Below, in pieces: positions 49,057 to 60,200 of a stretch of 64,000 nt of DNA. The notes under the pieces were generated by a model that was given only the letters and a program-made list of their open reading frames with translations, ran no database searches and was not told the origin of the DNA. Every line of letters starts with the position of its first letter. Position 1 is the first letter of the stretch. Source of the stretch: Ianthella basta (Eukaryota > Porifera > Demospongiae > Verongiida > Ianthellidae); NCBI GenBank assembly GCA_964019415.1, contig OZ025876.1, positions 1 to 64,000 on the forward strand, in the 5' to 3' direction. The position numbers and the translations under genes are program-made.

Positions 49057-49217
49057 GTGATGTGAGCAGAGTTCCATTTTCATTTCAAAAAATCTGCAAC
49101 TTCGCAATTGGAACTTAGTCCATTCGCGAAAATGGCTGCCACAGGACGAAAGCGCGCCTTGGCCTGCTGAAGAAGCGCCTGTAGTGTTTGCTGAAGTTAC
49201 TGGTGCAACACTGAAGA
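49057..49217. promoter_or_regulatory. Bidirectional promoter, RagC/D and KMT2E/SETD5-like
   Basis: A gap of 161 bases between divergent start codons. It contains AAAATGGCTGCC, a YY1-like start-site word, near 49130. No TATA box evident. Confidence 0.5.
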
Positions 49218-51073
49218 ATGGCTAGCGCAAAAGACGTAGACGCTGACGACTGGGACGAAGACTACGTCACCCGGTGCATCTGGTGAGCAGTGCAGAGAGT
49301 TAGTGGCGTACGGCATTCCGGACGACGTAGTGCTTGGCAGGCACCAAGCTGCCCTGTTGGCTGGAACGAGTTCCTCCCGATTCCTTTCTATTTTCCTCTC
49401 AGTGCCTTCACGCACGATGACGGTTTTATGATCTGCTGCGACGCCTGCAGTGTGTGGCAGCACATTGAGTGCATGCAGATCGACCCGCGGCACCTCCCCG
49501 AGAACTACCACTGCGAGCTGTGCGCGCCTCGCAGCGTGGACCGGAAGCGAGCCAAAGCCATCCAGCTCAAGAAGAAGGAGGACATGACAGGTGACGTACT
49601 GCCGTCCCTGCCTTCAGTTGGTGAACCATCCTTCACCCTCCCCTCTCCTCCCCTCCCCCTCCTCTCCTCCCCTCCCCCTCCTCCCCTCCCCTCCTCCCCT
49701 CACGTCCTCTCCTTCGGATCTCCTCCCTCCTGTTACAGCTGATGGGAGTGATGCCGAGGATGGGAAGCCTCCCTCCTCCCGCACCAAGCCGCCCACGCAG
49801 CTTCCCGCTAGTGCAGTGGCCAAGAAGAAGAAAGCAAAGCAAAGGGCAGCAGTAATGACTCCAGGAGGGGGTGGCAAGGTGGGCGGGGTGGTACAGGGTG
49901 GGGCAAAATGGGTGTGGTCCATGCAATAATTTGTTTACTGTGGGTGCTCCAGAATGGCAAGGAGTTGAGGAAGAAGCCAAAGGAGGAGCCCACCCGCCCC
50001 CGCAAACCCTCCCGCTCGGCAGACAAGCCCCCACCCCCACTCTCCCTGACATCATCCTCATCAGGGGAGGACCAGGGACGGTCCCTCTGGTCGTGCTCGG
50101 CCAGCCCCTGGTCTGACCCTTATGAGGTCATCACAAGCAGCCGTGTCTCCGAGCAGGTCAAGGCACTGGTGCAGCTAAAAGTGGCTCAGGTCAATATGGA
50201 GGCCATCACCATCTCAAAGGTGCCAAGGGGCAGAGCAGGGGAAGGTGTTCAGCTCCAGTGATAACATTTAGGACCCAGATGTGTCACCTTCCCCTCCCCT
50301 CTCCCCCTCCCTCTCCAACTGCCCCCACAGACGGAGTACTCTGTGAGTGAGCTGAGGCAGCCGAAGTGTGTTGTAGTGGATGTGCAGAAGAAGAGGAAGG
50401 TAAGCCTTCACACCTCCCTCCCTCACCCTCCCTTCCCCTCACACCCTCTCCTCCCCCCCTCCCCCCCCTCAGGGTGTGGTGACAGAGACCTCTATACAGC
50501 CAAAGACAGCTGTGATGGAGTACAAGGTACCGCCCACGCACAATTGGGATGGCCTAATGAGCTGTGTGTCACGTGTGCACTGTACACTGTAGGGAAAGTA
50601 CACACTGCGTCACGTTGTGTCTGGTGAGCTCGGCCTAACAGGCAGGTCCCTTTGGAGGGAAAGGTGGGCCAGGACACATTCACCACTGTGACACATCCCA
50701 TCCCATCTCCCCTCCCCCTCCCCATCCTGTCCCTTCCCTCCCCTCCCCTGCCCCTCCCCCTACAGACCATGCCCTTTTGTGTACTGTTACGATAAAATTA
50801 ATGGTATTGATTTGGCAGTAGATGCTCGTAACTATGGCAACATAGCCAGGTTCATCCGCAGAGCATGTAATGCTAACTGTGAAGTGAGTTTGGTACAGTA
50901 CTGTTGCCATGGCGATACTAGTCACATGACTGTCACATGACCATCAGCCATCCCTGCCCTTTAGCTCTGCCACCTGCTGGTGGACGGTGAGCTGCGCATG
51001 TGTGTGTATTCAGTGCAGGAGGTCAGCGCGGGGGATGAGCTCACGCTGCCCTTCGACTTTCAGTTTGAACACT

Positions 51074-51148
<75 letters not shown>

Positions 51149-52341
51149 GTCCATGTCAAGCCACCCCTTCCCCTCCCCAGTGACTACACAGTGGAATGTG
51201 GGTGTGGTCAGGGACCCACAGCATGTGCTGTGGAGCAAGCCAACTATGACCTACTCAGTAGGAGGCGGAGCTCCGAGAAGAAGGCGGGGCCAGACGTACC
51301 AGTAGCACTGCCCGTCAGTACAAGAAAGCGTCGTCGAACCACGTCCTCCTTAAACTCACCAAATTCCTCCGTCCCTGGGGGGTGGGGCACCACTGAAGAG
51401 GTATGGCAACATGTGTACAGTTGATCCTAGCACTACTGCCATCACCACTCAACTTGCTCACCTGCTGTAGGCTGAGAGTCCTTCTGTGGGGGCGGAGGGG
51501 GATGGTCCATCTGAAGATGCGTCCTCACGTAGGAAAAAGAAGGTGTGTTGTCTTGTGTCTGGTTGTCTGTCCCACCCCCTCACTACATTCTGCCACGCCC
51601 CCTCACTACATTCTGCCACGCCCCTACAGACCCGTGAAGAGCGCAAGGTGGAGCAGTATGTGAAGATGTTTAGCAGCTTGGAGGCACAGCAAGCACGCCC
51701 ACGCCGAAAGGAGGAGGAGGCAGAGGTGGGGCCAGGTGGGCGTGGCAAGAAGAAGGCAGGACGTCTGTGTACCTCACTGCAGTGGGATGACAAGTGAGAC
51801 ACTTGTGCAGGACTGCTATGTTAGACGGGTCCCATCCCCTCTCCCCCTCTCTTCCCTTCTACCGTCCCTCAGCCTGATGTCCACCGATCATGTCGGCTGT
51901 GAGATGGCGACCTCCCCAACTGAGTCAGACATGCTCTCCCCTCTGCTCCTGGTCTCACCAACGCTCCATCTCTCTCCACCGCCAAGCCCACCTCCCAAAC
52001 CAAAACCAGAAATGGATTTTAAAGTGCGACCCTTCACTCATCCTGGGTACCTCTTTGGGAACTTCCCTCCTGCAGCTAAAAAGGTGAGGCTGCGAGGAAG
52101 TAATGACTCATGCACCTAGCGAGGTGTGTGGAGTGTGTGGTGAGTGCTTTCCTCTGCACAGGCGCTGTTAGCACGGTGGATGGCATCACAGACCTGCCCT
52201 CGTCCACTGCCGGTACCTCGGACAGAAGATGCCCCAGTCAGCCATGTTTGTCCCAAGAAGGTAACCATGGCAACAGCACTACCACATGATCAGAGCATGT
52301 CCTAACACTAGCTGTGAAGAAGATCTTCCCATCCTATTGAG

Positions 52342-52439
<98 letters not shown>

Positions 52440-53583
52440 CTCTGCTGCAGAAGTGGATGAAGCTCTACTACCAGCAACAGGTCAGCTCTCCAATGGCAGA
52501 CATAACCAGTTGTGAGTGGCACTCACCCTCACACACATGCACACACACACACTTCCCACACCTCTGCACCCACACACCCACCCACACACAGCCACCACGC
52601 CCACCCCTGTCCAGCACATGCCATGTTGTGTCGCTCTGTGCAGTGCCAATGAAGCGTCGAGTGCTCCGGCAATGGGAGAGGAGTGGGGCTCTGTCCACGG
52701 CCACTGCTGGCACTCAAGAAGAACAGGAGGGGGCAGGGGAGGAGAGGGAGGGGGAGGGCCGGGACAGGAAGGCCTCTCCACTGTTTGATGACTTTTCAGA
52801 TGATGAGACCTTTCAGTACGTCAGTGACAGCGAGCCTCCCTCCCGTCAGGGTGGTGGGGACGGCTCTCCTCCGGCAGGGCCACGCACCCCCAGCACCACC
52901 CCACCATACTCCCCTGAGTCCATCAGTAGCTCTGGGGAAGGAGGAGTGGGAGGGGACCATACCCCTGTCACACCCACACAGCAAGAGGGTAAATGTGGGG
53001 TTTCCCCTGGGTTTTCAGTGGAGATGGCTGCCTGTTGTGTGACATGAATGTACTGCTTGTCTGCAGATGAATTCTCCAAAGACAGTTTTGGTCAGCAGTT
53101 GAGTGGGATGGGGAGCCCCGACGTCACAGCCAGTCCAGGAGATGAGTCTGTTGCCATGGCAATGCAACAGACAGGAAAGAAAAAGGCTAGTTCAACCAGA
53201 CTATCACATGCAGGCTGCCATGTCACTCCCTTCCCTTCCCCTCTCCCTTCCCTCCCCTATCTTCTCCCCTCTCTCCTCCACCCTCCCTCCTCCACCCTCC
53301 CTCCACCCTCCCTCCTCTCCCCCCCACCCTCTCTTCCCTTCAGGTGTCCCTGCGAGAGTATCGCAGCCGTACTCGGAGGGTGGAAGTGCAGAAAGAAGCA
53401 CTTGACGACCTCCGGACCTCAGCACCAACTACCCCACCCACTGACCCCACCCTCTCTCTGGCACAGGCACTCACGTCACTGGCCTCCTCCCTCTTTGAGG
53501 ACAAGCCAGTACTAGCCCCGCCTCCCTCGGACGACTTCCAGTTCGAACCAGTTAGTCCGGAAGAAGTGGAGCAGGAAGTATGA
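49218..53583 (+). CDS. KMT2E/SETD5-like PHD-SET protein
   Basis: About 18 exons starting at 49218 (MASAKDVDADDWDEDYVT) and ending EVEQEV, TGA at 53581. The PHD finger spans the first two exons: RCIC then AFTHDDGFMICCDACSVWQH and ENYHCELC. A basic linker (KKKKAKQRAA) precedes a SET domain: VMEYKGKYTLRHVV, a 22-base micro-exon (50636-50657), PCPFVYCYDKINGIDLAVDA, YGNIARFIRRACNANCE and GDELTLPFDF. The catalytic NHS tripeptide of active SET enzymes is RRA here, as in KMT2E/SETD5/UpSET, so it is probably a chromatin reader or scaffold without methyltransferase activity. The C-terminal half is Ser/Pro-rich with acidic patches. One splice donor lies inside a (GT)n run. Confidence 0.88.
51074..51147 (+). 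repeat. (GT)n containing a splice donor
   Basis: About 36 GT repeats that start exactly at the donor of the SET-domain exon ending FQFEH (CACTG then GTGTGTGT). The next exon begins TGACTACACAG and restores FEHCDYTVECGCG. Confidence 0.9.
52344..52438 (+). repeat. (GT)n microsatellite, intronic
   Basis: About 47 GT repeats inside the intron between the exon ending at about 52260 (CPKK) and the exon KWMKLYYQQQ at 52451. Confidence 0.95.
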
Positions 53584-53698
53584 GTCACGCTGGTGTTGCT
53601 ATTTTGAGAACGTGATTCAGTGTTCTATTTTTAGATCAGCCGCTCTTATAATGCAAAATTCCGCTCATGTTTATGTGTTGACTGGCCTGTGGTTCAAG

Positions 53699-56108
53699 AT
53701 GGCCGAGCGACTGGATTCCGTTCCGGAGTCGTACTGCAGTGACGACGATCTTCAGGATGACCTGGACTACTACTACGGCGGTGGGAGCGAGAGCGAGGAG
53801 AGGGGAGAGGAGGAACTGAACGAGCTAGCTGCGAACGTCGACCCTGAGTACTACGAGTTCAAGTGCCTGGCGAAACAAGGCGACGTGGTTGCGTACGTGG
53901 ACACGCTAGCAGAGAAGTTGGTGGCGGCGCTTCGTGTCAAGAGCATGGTGAGGACAGCTGGATGGAGTTAAGGGGCCGGGTCAAGTAAAAAGAACGGACC
54001 ATACATTTGCCCGGGGCGCTTAGCGCACGTTAGGTTTAGGGTTAGGGTTAGGGCTGGCATTATATTAGAAAATAAACGCCTACAGCGTGGTCCGTTCTTT
54101 TTACTTGATCCAAGGGGCCTAGCCTTAGTCTGCCCGTAGATACTCGACCCTAAGCCCGGTGGTTTGTGGTTGTTTACCTCAGACGAGCTGTGGTTTGTCT
54201 ATGCCAGGGTGAGGGGTAGGGTGCCAGCAGACGGTGTGTTGGCGGTGTGTGTGTGTGTGCCCCTGCAGGCTAGCATGAAGGAGGCGCGCGATGTGCTGTG
54301 CATGAGTGAGTGGAAAGTGGAGAAGGCTATTGAGAGGTGCACTCCCTCGCATCCTACCACGTCTGGCATGGTCCCTGGCAGCACTCCCCCTGCCCCGCCC
54401 ACTCACAGAGCTTCATCCTCGGTGGAGACCAGCGGCACGGACAGTGGAGCACAGGTTAGCTGCCCACACCACAACCTGCCCACATGTGTGCCTACCACAT
54501 CTTCTAATTTTTCGTCAGAGCAAGAATCTGAGAAGCAACATCATTTATAGGTAATTTTGGCCAGGTAGCTGAAGCTTGCGAATAAATTAAAAAAAATATG
54601 CCAACCAAATAGAAGTCGCAGGAGGCCATTTTATTTGGAGAAATCCAAATGGCTGCCTTTAGTTTTGCGCGTTGTTGCTGCTATTTGAGGTTCTTCAGTT
54701 GCAGCGTAGTCAGGTCTACACCTCCTGCGGAACCCTCAGACTCTCCCCTGACACGGCTCAGTTCCAGATTGCCGTCCCTCCAACTGACATGGCCAGACGG
54801 AGTGTCCACACGGGCACCAGAGGGCTATCAGGCGGAGGAGGCAAACGGAAAGTGTAACAATGCAACTCTTTGTCCATCGCGAACTACAAGCTATGGTCAA
54901 AGAAGATGACATTACAATGGAATACTATTATGATGATGGAGAATTGGAAGAATGATGACAAATTGAAAGACATCCGATTTCGTCAGAAAATTAGAAGAAA
55001 ACTGCATGCTTCATCAAGATTACGAAAAATTGGAAGGATGAAAAATTAGAGGATATACAGTACAACTTGCAATGTGTATACGACCATCCCTCCCCCTCCT
55101 CTCCCCCTCCCCTCCCCTTCCCCCCTCTCCTCTCCCTCTGTGTGGTACAGAAGACATGCCCAGTTTGTGCTGAAGGTGGAAAGGAGCTCTTGGCAGGGGC
55201 ACCCTGTGGCCACGTCTACTGCCATGAGTGCTGGGAGAGCTATGTTGAGACCCAGGTCAGCTCCGGGAAGGCCATCGGTGAGTGAGAGAGGAGAGCCAGC
55301 TTTCTTTGGTAGATAGCCTGAGTGTGATCCCTCCCCTCCCCTCCCCTCCCCTCCCCTCCCCTCCCCTCCCCTCCCTCCATGTGTAGGCATTAATTGTATG
55401 GGGTGCCAGCGTTTGCTGAAGCCAGAGCGAGTGGAGGAGCTGGTTGCAGGCAACCCCTCGCTGCTGGACAAGCTCAGCCACTTCCGAGTCCAGGAGTATG
55501 TCAAGGTGGGTAGGGGTGGAAGGGATGGGTGACAACTGGGCTGAGGTGACTGGCCCCTCCCCCACCCCACCCCCAGAGCCACCCCTGCCTGCGGTGGTGT
55601 GTGGGCCCAGGGTGTGATGTGGTGTTCATGGTGGACCGGCCGCAGATGAAGAGGGTCACATGCACCAAGTGTAGAACCAGCTGCTGGTAAGCAGGTGTCA
55701 TGTGACTTGCGTGTGACTTGCATGTGACTTGCATGTGACATGGAGGGGTGTGTGTGTGCTGGTGTGACTTCACTGTCCTGTGGTCCCCTTAGCTTCAAGT
55801 GCGGTAGTGGCTACCACTGTCCGACCACATGCGAGGTGATCCAGACCTGGATGAGCAAGTGCAAGGATGACTCAGAGACGGCCCACTACATATCAGCCAA
55901 CACTAAGCCGGTGGGTGACCCCCCGGGGAGCTGGTCCGGTGGTGGTTGTGTTGACACTGGTCCCCCCCCCCCTCCAGTGCCCTGAGTGTTATGCCAGCAT
56001 TGAGAAGAGCGGTGGATGCAATCACATGAGGTGCTTCAAGTGCAAGCATGGTCAGTGGGTGAACACGTTAACAAGTGTGTGTGTCTGTGCGTGTGTGTGT
56101 GTGTGTGT

Positions 56109-56155
<47 letters not shown>

Positions 56156-56390
56156 GTATCAAGCTGAGGCCTGCCCCACCCCAACCCCACCCCTCACTTC
56201 TGTGATTGCAGAGTTCTGTTGGATGTGCATGGGTCCTTGGAAGAAGCACGCCACAGAGTACTATGAGTGCAGCAAGTACCAGGCCAACCCCCAGGAGTAC
56301 ACACAGACAAAGGCCAACCTCGCAAGAGAGGCACTAAAGAAATACCTCCACTACTACGGCAGAGTGAGTGGGCGGGTCTTGTGCCGCGTG

Positions 56391-56434
<44 letters not shown>

Positions 56435-56743
56435 TATCCTGACTGTCTGCCTGCAGTGGTACAACCACGACAAGAGTCTGAAGTTGGAAGAGGAGCTGTT
56501 GAAGCAACTGAATGAGAAGATAGCAGCCAAGGTCAGTGAGGGTCAGTCCTCATGGATCGACTGGCAGTACATTGTGGATGCAGCCAACCACCTCACCAAG
56601 GTGAGGGGAGGGGGAGGGGAGGGGAGGGCCGTATCGTTACTTAACGTGCTGTCCCATTTCCTTCCCCAGTGTCGGTACACGCTCAAATACACCTACCCCT
56701 ATGCCTACTACATGGAGGCGGGACCAAGGAAAACACTAGTGGG

Positions 56744-56832
<89 letters not shown>

Positions 56833-57042
56833 AGGTTGGTGCTCACCGCTAAGCCCCCCCTGCCGCACTGCCATCCCCTGCAGTTTGAGTACCAGCAGGC
56901 ACAGGTGGAGCGTGAGATTGAGAACTTGTCTTGGATGACAGAGAGGGCTGAGCTGGATTCAGTGCATGTAGCTGAGCTCCAGCAGCAGATGAGGCTGACT
57001 GAGGTCCAGCGACAGACCTTGCTGAGAGACTTCTTCACTTGA
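53699..57042 (+). CDS. ARIH2: Ariadne-2 RBR E3 ubiquitin ligase
   Basis: Ten or more exons: 53699-53947 ([20 protein letters not shown], acidic N-terminus), 54269-54454 (UBA-like [20 protein letters not shown]), 55151 onward (RING1: CPVC...[13 protein letters not shown]), [19 protein letters not shown], the IBR exons, then RING2 [20 protein letters not shown], whose GGCNHM cysteine is the thioester-forming catalytic residue. The Ariadne domain follows ([62 protein letters not shown]), ending at 57042. ARIH2 works with neddylated CUL5 ligases to start ubiquitin chains. Intron 1 carries a MITE, and intron 2 (54455-55150) is long with no recognised content. Several introns hold (GT)n. Confidence 0.95.
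53978..54111. mobile_element. hAT-like MITE carrying telomere-like repeats
   Basis: A 134-base element with terminal inverted repeats GGGTCAAGTAAAAAGAACGG at the left and the complement CCGTTCTTTTTACTTGATCC at the right, flanked on both sides by the 8-base duplication AAGGGGCC (53970-53977 and 54112-54119). Eight-base duplications are typical of hAT elements. The interior includes GTTAGGTTTAGGGTTAGGGTT. It lies in ARIH2 intron 1 and has no coding capacity. Confidence 0.9.
56090..56832 (+). repeat. Three (GT)n tracts in ARIH2 introns
   Basis: Tracts at about 56093-56155, 56394-56432 and 56743-56831. The third starts a few bases after the donor of the exon ending GPRKTL (GTGGGTTGTGTGTG). Confidence 0.9.
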
Positions 57043-57258
57043 ACTGCCCACCTAACCTGAATGGAATTTGTGCATGAGCTTGCATGGGTTGAGTTTTACT
57101 GCATGAATGATTAACTCTCAGATGGCATGTGTTTATACCGTTGCCGAGCGACACAGCACCCGTAAGGGAATTCCCTTCGCTATACGCTACTGTGTATTTG
57201 TGTATGTTGCTTAGAGAGACATAGCAATGAATATCGTTATTATGGCCCACCCCTTGTC

Positions 57259-60200
57259 ATGGCGGGTGAAGCCAATCTAATGCTCCGCGGAAGGAAAGCA
57301 AGGATCCACCTCGCGGCGCCCCTGCTGATAGCTGTGCTCCTCTGTCTGCGCCTCGCAACTGGACAGTACATCAACCAACTGCAAGGAGATGTCGACTTCC
57401 TCTGTCCTGCACACCAGCAGTCGCTGACCGGGGTGGCCTCCGTGTTCGACCAGTCGGCTCGCGACCGGCGGTGGCAGCTCACGTGCGGGACGGGCGGTGG
57501 ACTGGCCAACGTCTCCGCCACCTGCACCTTGCAGCCCGCCGTGCACGAGCTGGAGGCCGTCATTCAGTACAGCTGTCCGAACGACGGCTATTTGGGCGGT
57601 TTGCAGAGCAGCTATTCGTTGCAGGCTAGCGACCGGCTGTGGCGGCCGTACTGCTGCGAGCGACCGCACTCCAGACTAATTAACTGTGAGGAACAGGCAG
57701 GGTGGCAGAACCTGCTCCGTGGCAACCTTGACGTGTCCCTTACCAGTCCCTTTGTCTTCACCGGGATTGTCAGCCACTTTGACAACCTAATCAAGTGAGA
57801 CCACACCCACTAGCAGCACCACCCCTATGAGACCACACCCACTAGCACACCACCCCTATGAGACCACACCCACTAGCAGCACCACCCCTATGAGACCACA
57901 CCCACTAGCAGCACCATACCTATGAGACCACACCCACTAGCAGCACCACCCCTATGAGACCACACCCACTAGCAGCACACACACCTGTGAGACCACACCC
58001 ACTAGCAGCACACACACCTCCACTCTCACCTCTACTGCTTGGCTCAGTGACCGGCGGTGGAGATACAGGTTCTGCCAGCTGGAGGTCTCATGTGGGGACC
58101 CTGGTTACCCTGACAACAGCCAAAGGACAGGCACCAGCTTCCTCTATGGTGACATAGTGGTGTACACGTGTGACAACGGCTACTTTCAGTCCAGTGGGCC
58201 GGCCAATGGGACGAGAGTGTGTCAGGAGACTGGAATATGGAGTGACACGCCTCCTGTTTGCACAGGTGGGTGGGGCCTGCCAGTGGACCTCTCTTAGTAT
58301 CTTGTCATTTGCAGTGCATTGTGGGAAGGTAGGCCTTAAGAGTGACTAGTGCTCTAGGAGCCAAGGAGCAGTCGAGTACACACTACTGGGGAAAGGGATA
58401 GGGTTTGTTCTGTGTTTGCTGGGTCAGCAATATTGTAGACATTGCTGTCTCTGTCTGTGTTGCCCCCCTCCCCCTCCTCCCCTCTGCTCCCAGCTTGCAC
58501 TCCAATTGAGAGCTGTGCTGATGTGCGGTGCAGCGATGCAGCCAACCAGCGGTGCGAGGAGTGCCAGTCCAACCAGGGACTGGGGATTGGGGAGGCTGCC
58601 TACCGTAACCTTGGCAACGCATGTGAGCCGCTGTGCTCCTGGCTGCGCAGTTACTGCTACCCTGGGAACTGCTCTGGCCACATTTCTACCTGTGAATGTA
58701 TCGAGGGATTTACTGGAGCAGACTGCTTGGAGAGTAGGTCACATGACTGTCACATGACTACCAGTGAGTAACATGCCCTCACAATTGCTGATTTCTGTTC
58801 TCAGTGACAACTGCAGTGCAGTCCTTTCAGTGCTCCTCCCAGCTGGCCCAGGGCGGGGCATCTGTGGGTGGGGAGTGCACCAATGACACCACAACCACAA
58901 TGTTCATCAACTTTGTTCCTACTCTGCTCAACGTGGAGTGGAGTGCAACCTTCCTCGGTCCTGCCTCCCTGCCACCTCGACCAGCTTATGTCCATGACAT
59001 TGCCACTGGAGTGGCCAGGAGCTATGTCACTGCTGAGCTACGCAGAGCATCCAGTGAGTCCCCTACATCAGATCAGCACAAGAATGAGTGCAACAGGACT
59101 GTATAGGCTAGAGTGTATGGGACTGATCTACATGCTAATAGCTGTACCTTGTAATCAGAGTACCAGGTGACGTTTTGTGAGACTAGTTAATCAGACTTCT
59201 TATGATGCTATATTTTGTCTTCCAAATAAGGGGCTATAATTTTTGTAGGTGAAGGAGTTATCCTTGTCATGTGATATCATGTGACCATCCTATCTTTGTT
59301 AGACCCTCTGTCTGTGGTTTCCACCAGTCAGCACGAGTGCAACACGACAACAGTCTCACCAGACACGCCTACCCCAATGGCAGCCTGCCACGCCCTTGCC
59401 AGTAGAGGGGACCTCCTTCGGCACACCTTCCTCCATGGCGACACCTTCACTGTTTCAGCAACTGCTGAGAACGGAGGATATCTGGACATCCTCAACCTGG
59501 ACACCAGCCGCATAGAGAGGCAGTACTATATGGGCGTGGCTTATGTGGGTGTGTCTGAGTACACTCTAGATTTGATGAGCCCCACCCACTGCGAGGTAGA
59601 CCCTGACAGAATCTGCCTAATTAACCAGCCCATCCTCAACACGGGAAGTGCCTTCTCACAGGAGGAGACTAACTTCACGGTCTCTTGGGGTGGGTGGGGC
59701 GACACGCCCTCAGGCATCAACCAGTACCTTCTGGAGGTGTACCTCCTCCTTGACGTGGGCGGGGTCCTGATGGAAAGGACACACCCGCTTATTGCAGCCT
59801 ATTCCCATACCCCCACTGCCCAGCCCTCCTACCGGCAGGAGGTCGCCCTCCCTGGTGATGGACCATACTCCTTCACACTGCAGGTCCAGGACTCAGCCGG
59901 CAACATCCAGAGGGCCAGACGGCTGGTGCTGTATGACACCAACTCCACCCTGGAGACTGACCCCACCCACCCACTGGTTGTGACCAGTGCTGTCCCCGCC
60001 TCCCAGTACCAGTGGGTCAATGACACGATCCGCCCCCTCTCTGTCTCTGGAAGGAGCCACTTCTTCAACACCAACCTCAGGGACAGCAACTGGCTAGCTC
60101 CCGTGGGGGACTTCATGGGGGGAGGAGTTCTGACCGAGTACGATCACCCACTAACTACAGGGGATTACCCTCGTAATGGCACTCGAAATGCCCAAGGTGT

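Noticed and set aside
54600-55060. Possible small gene with [22 protein letters not shown]
   Set aside because: Short frame inside ARIH2 intron 2 with no conservation recognised; the intron's ends fit ARIH2 splicing.
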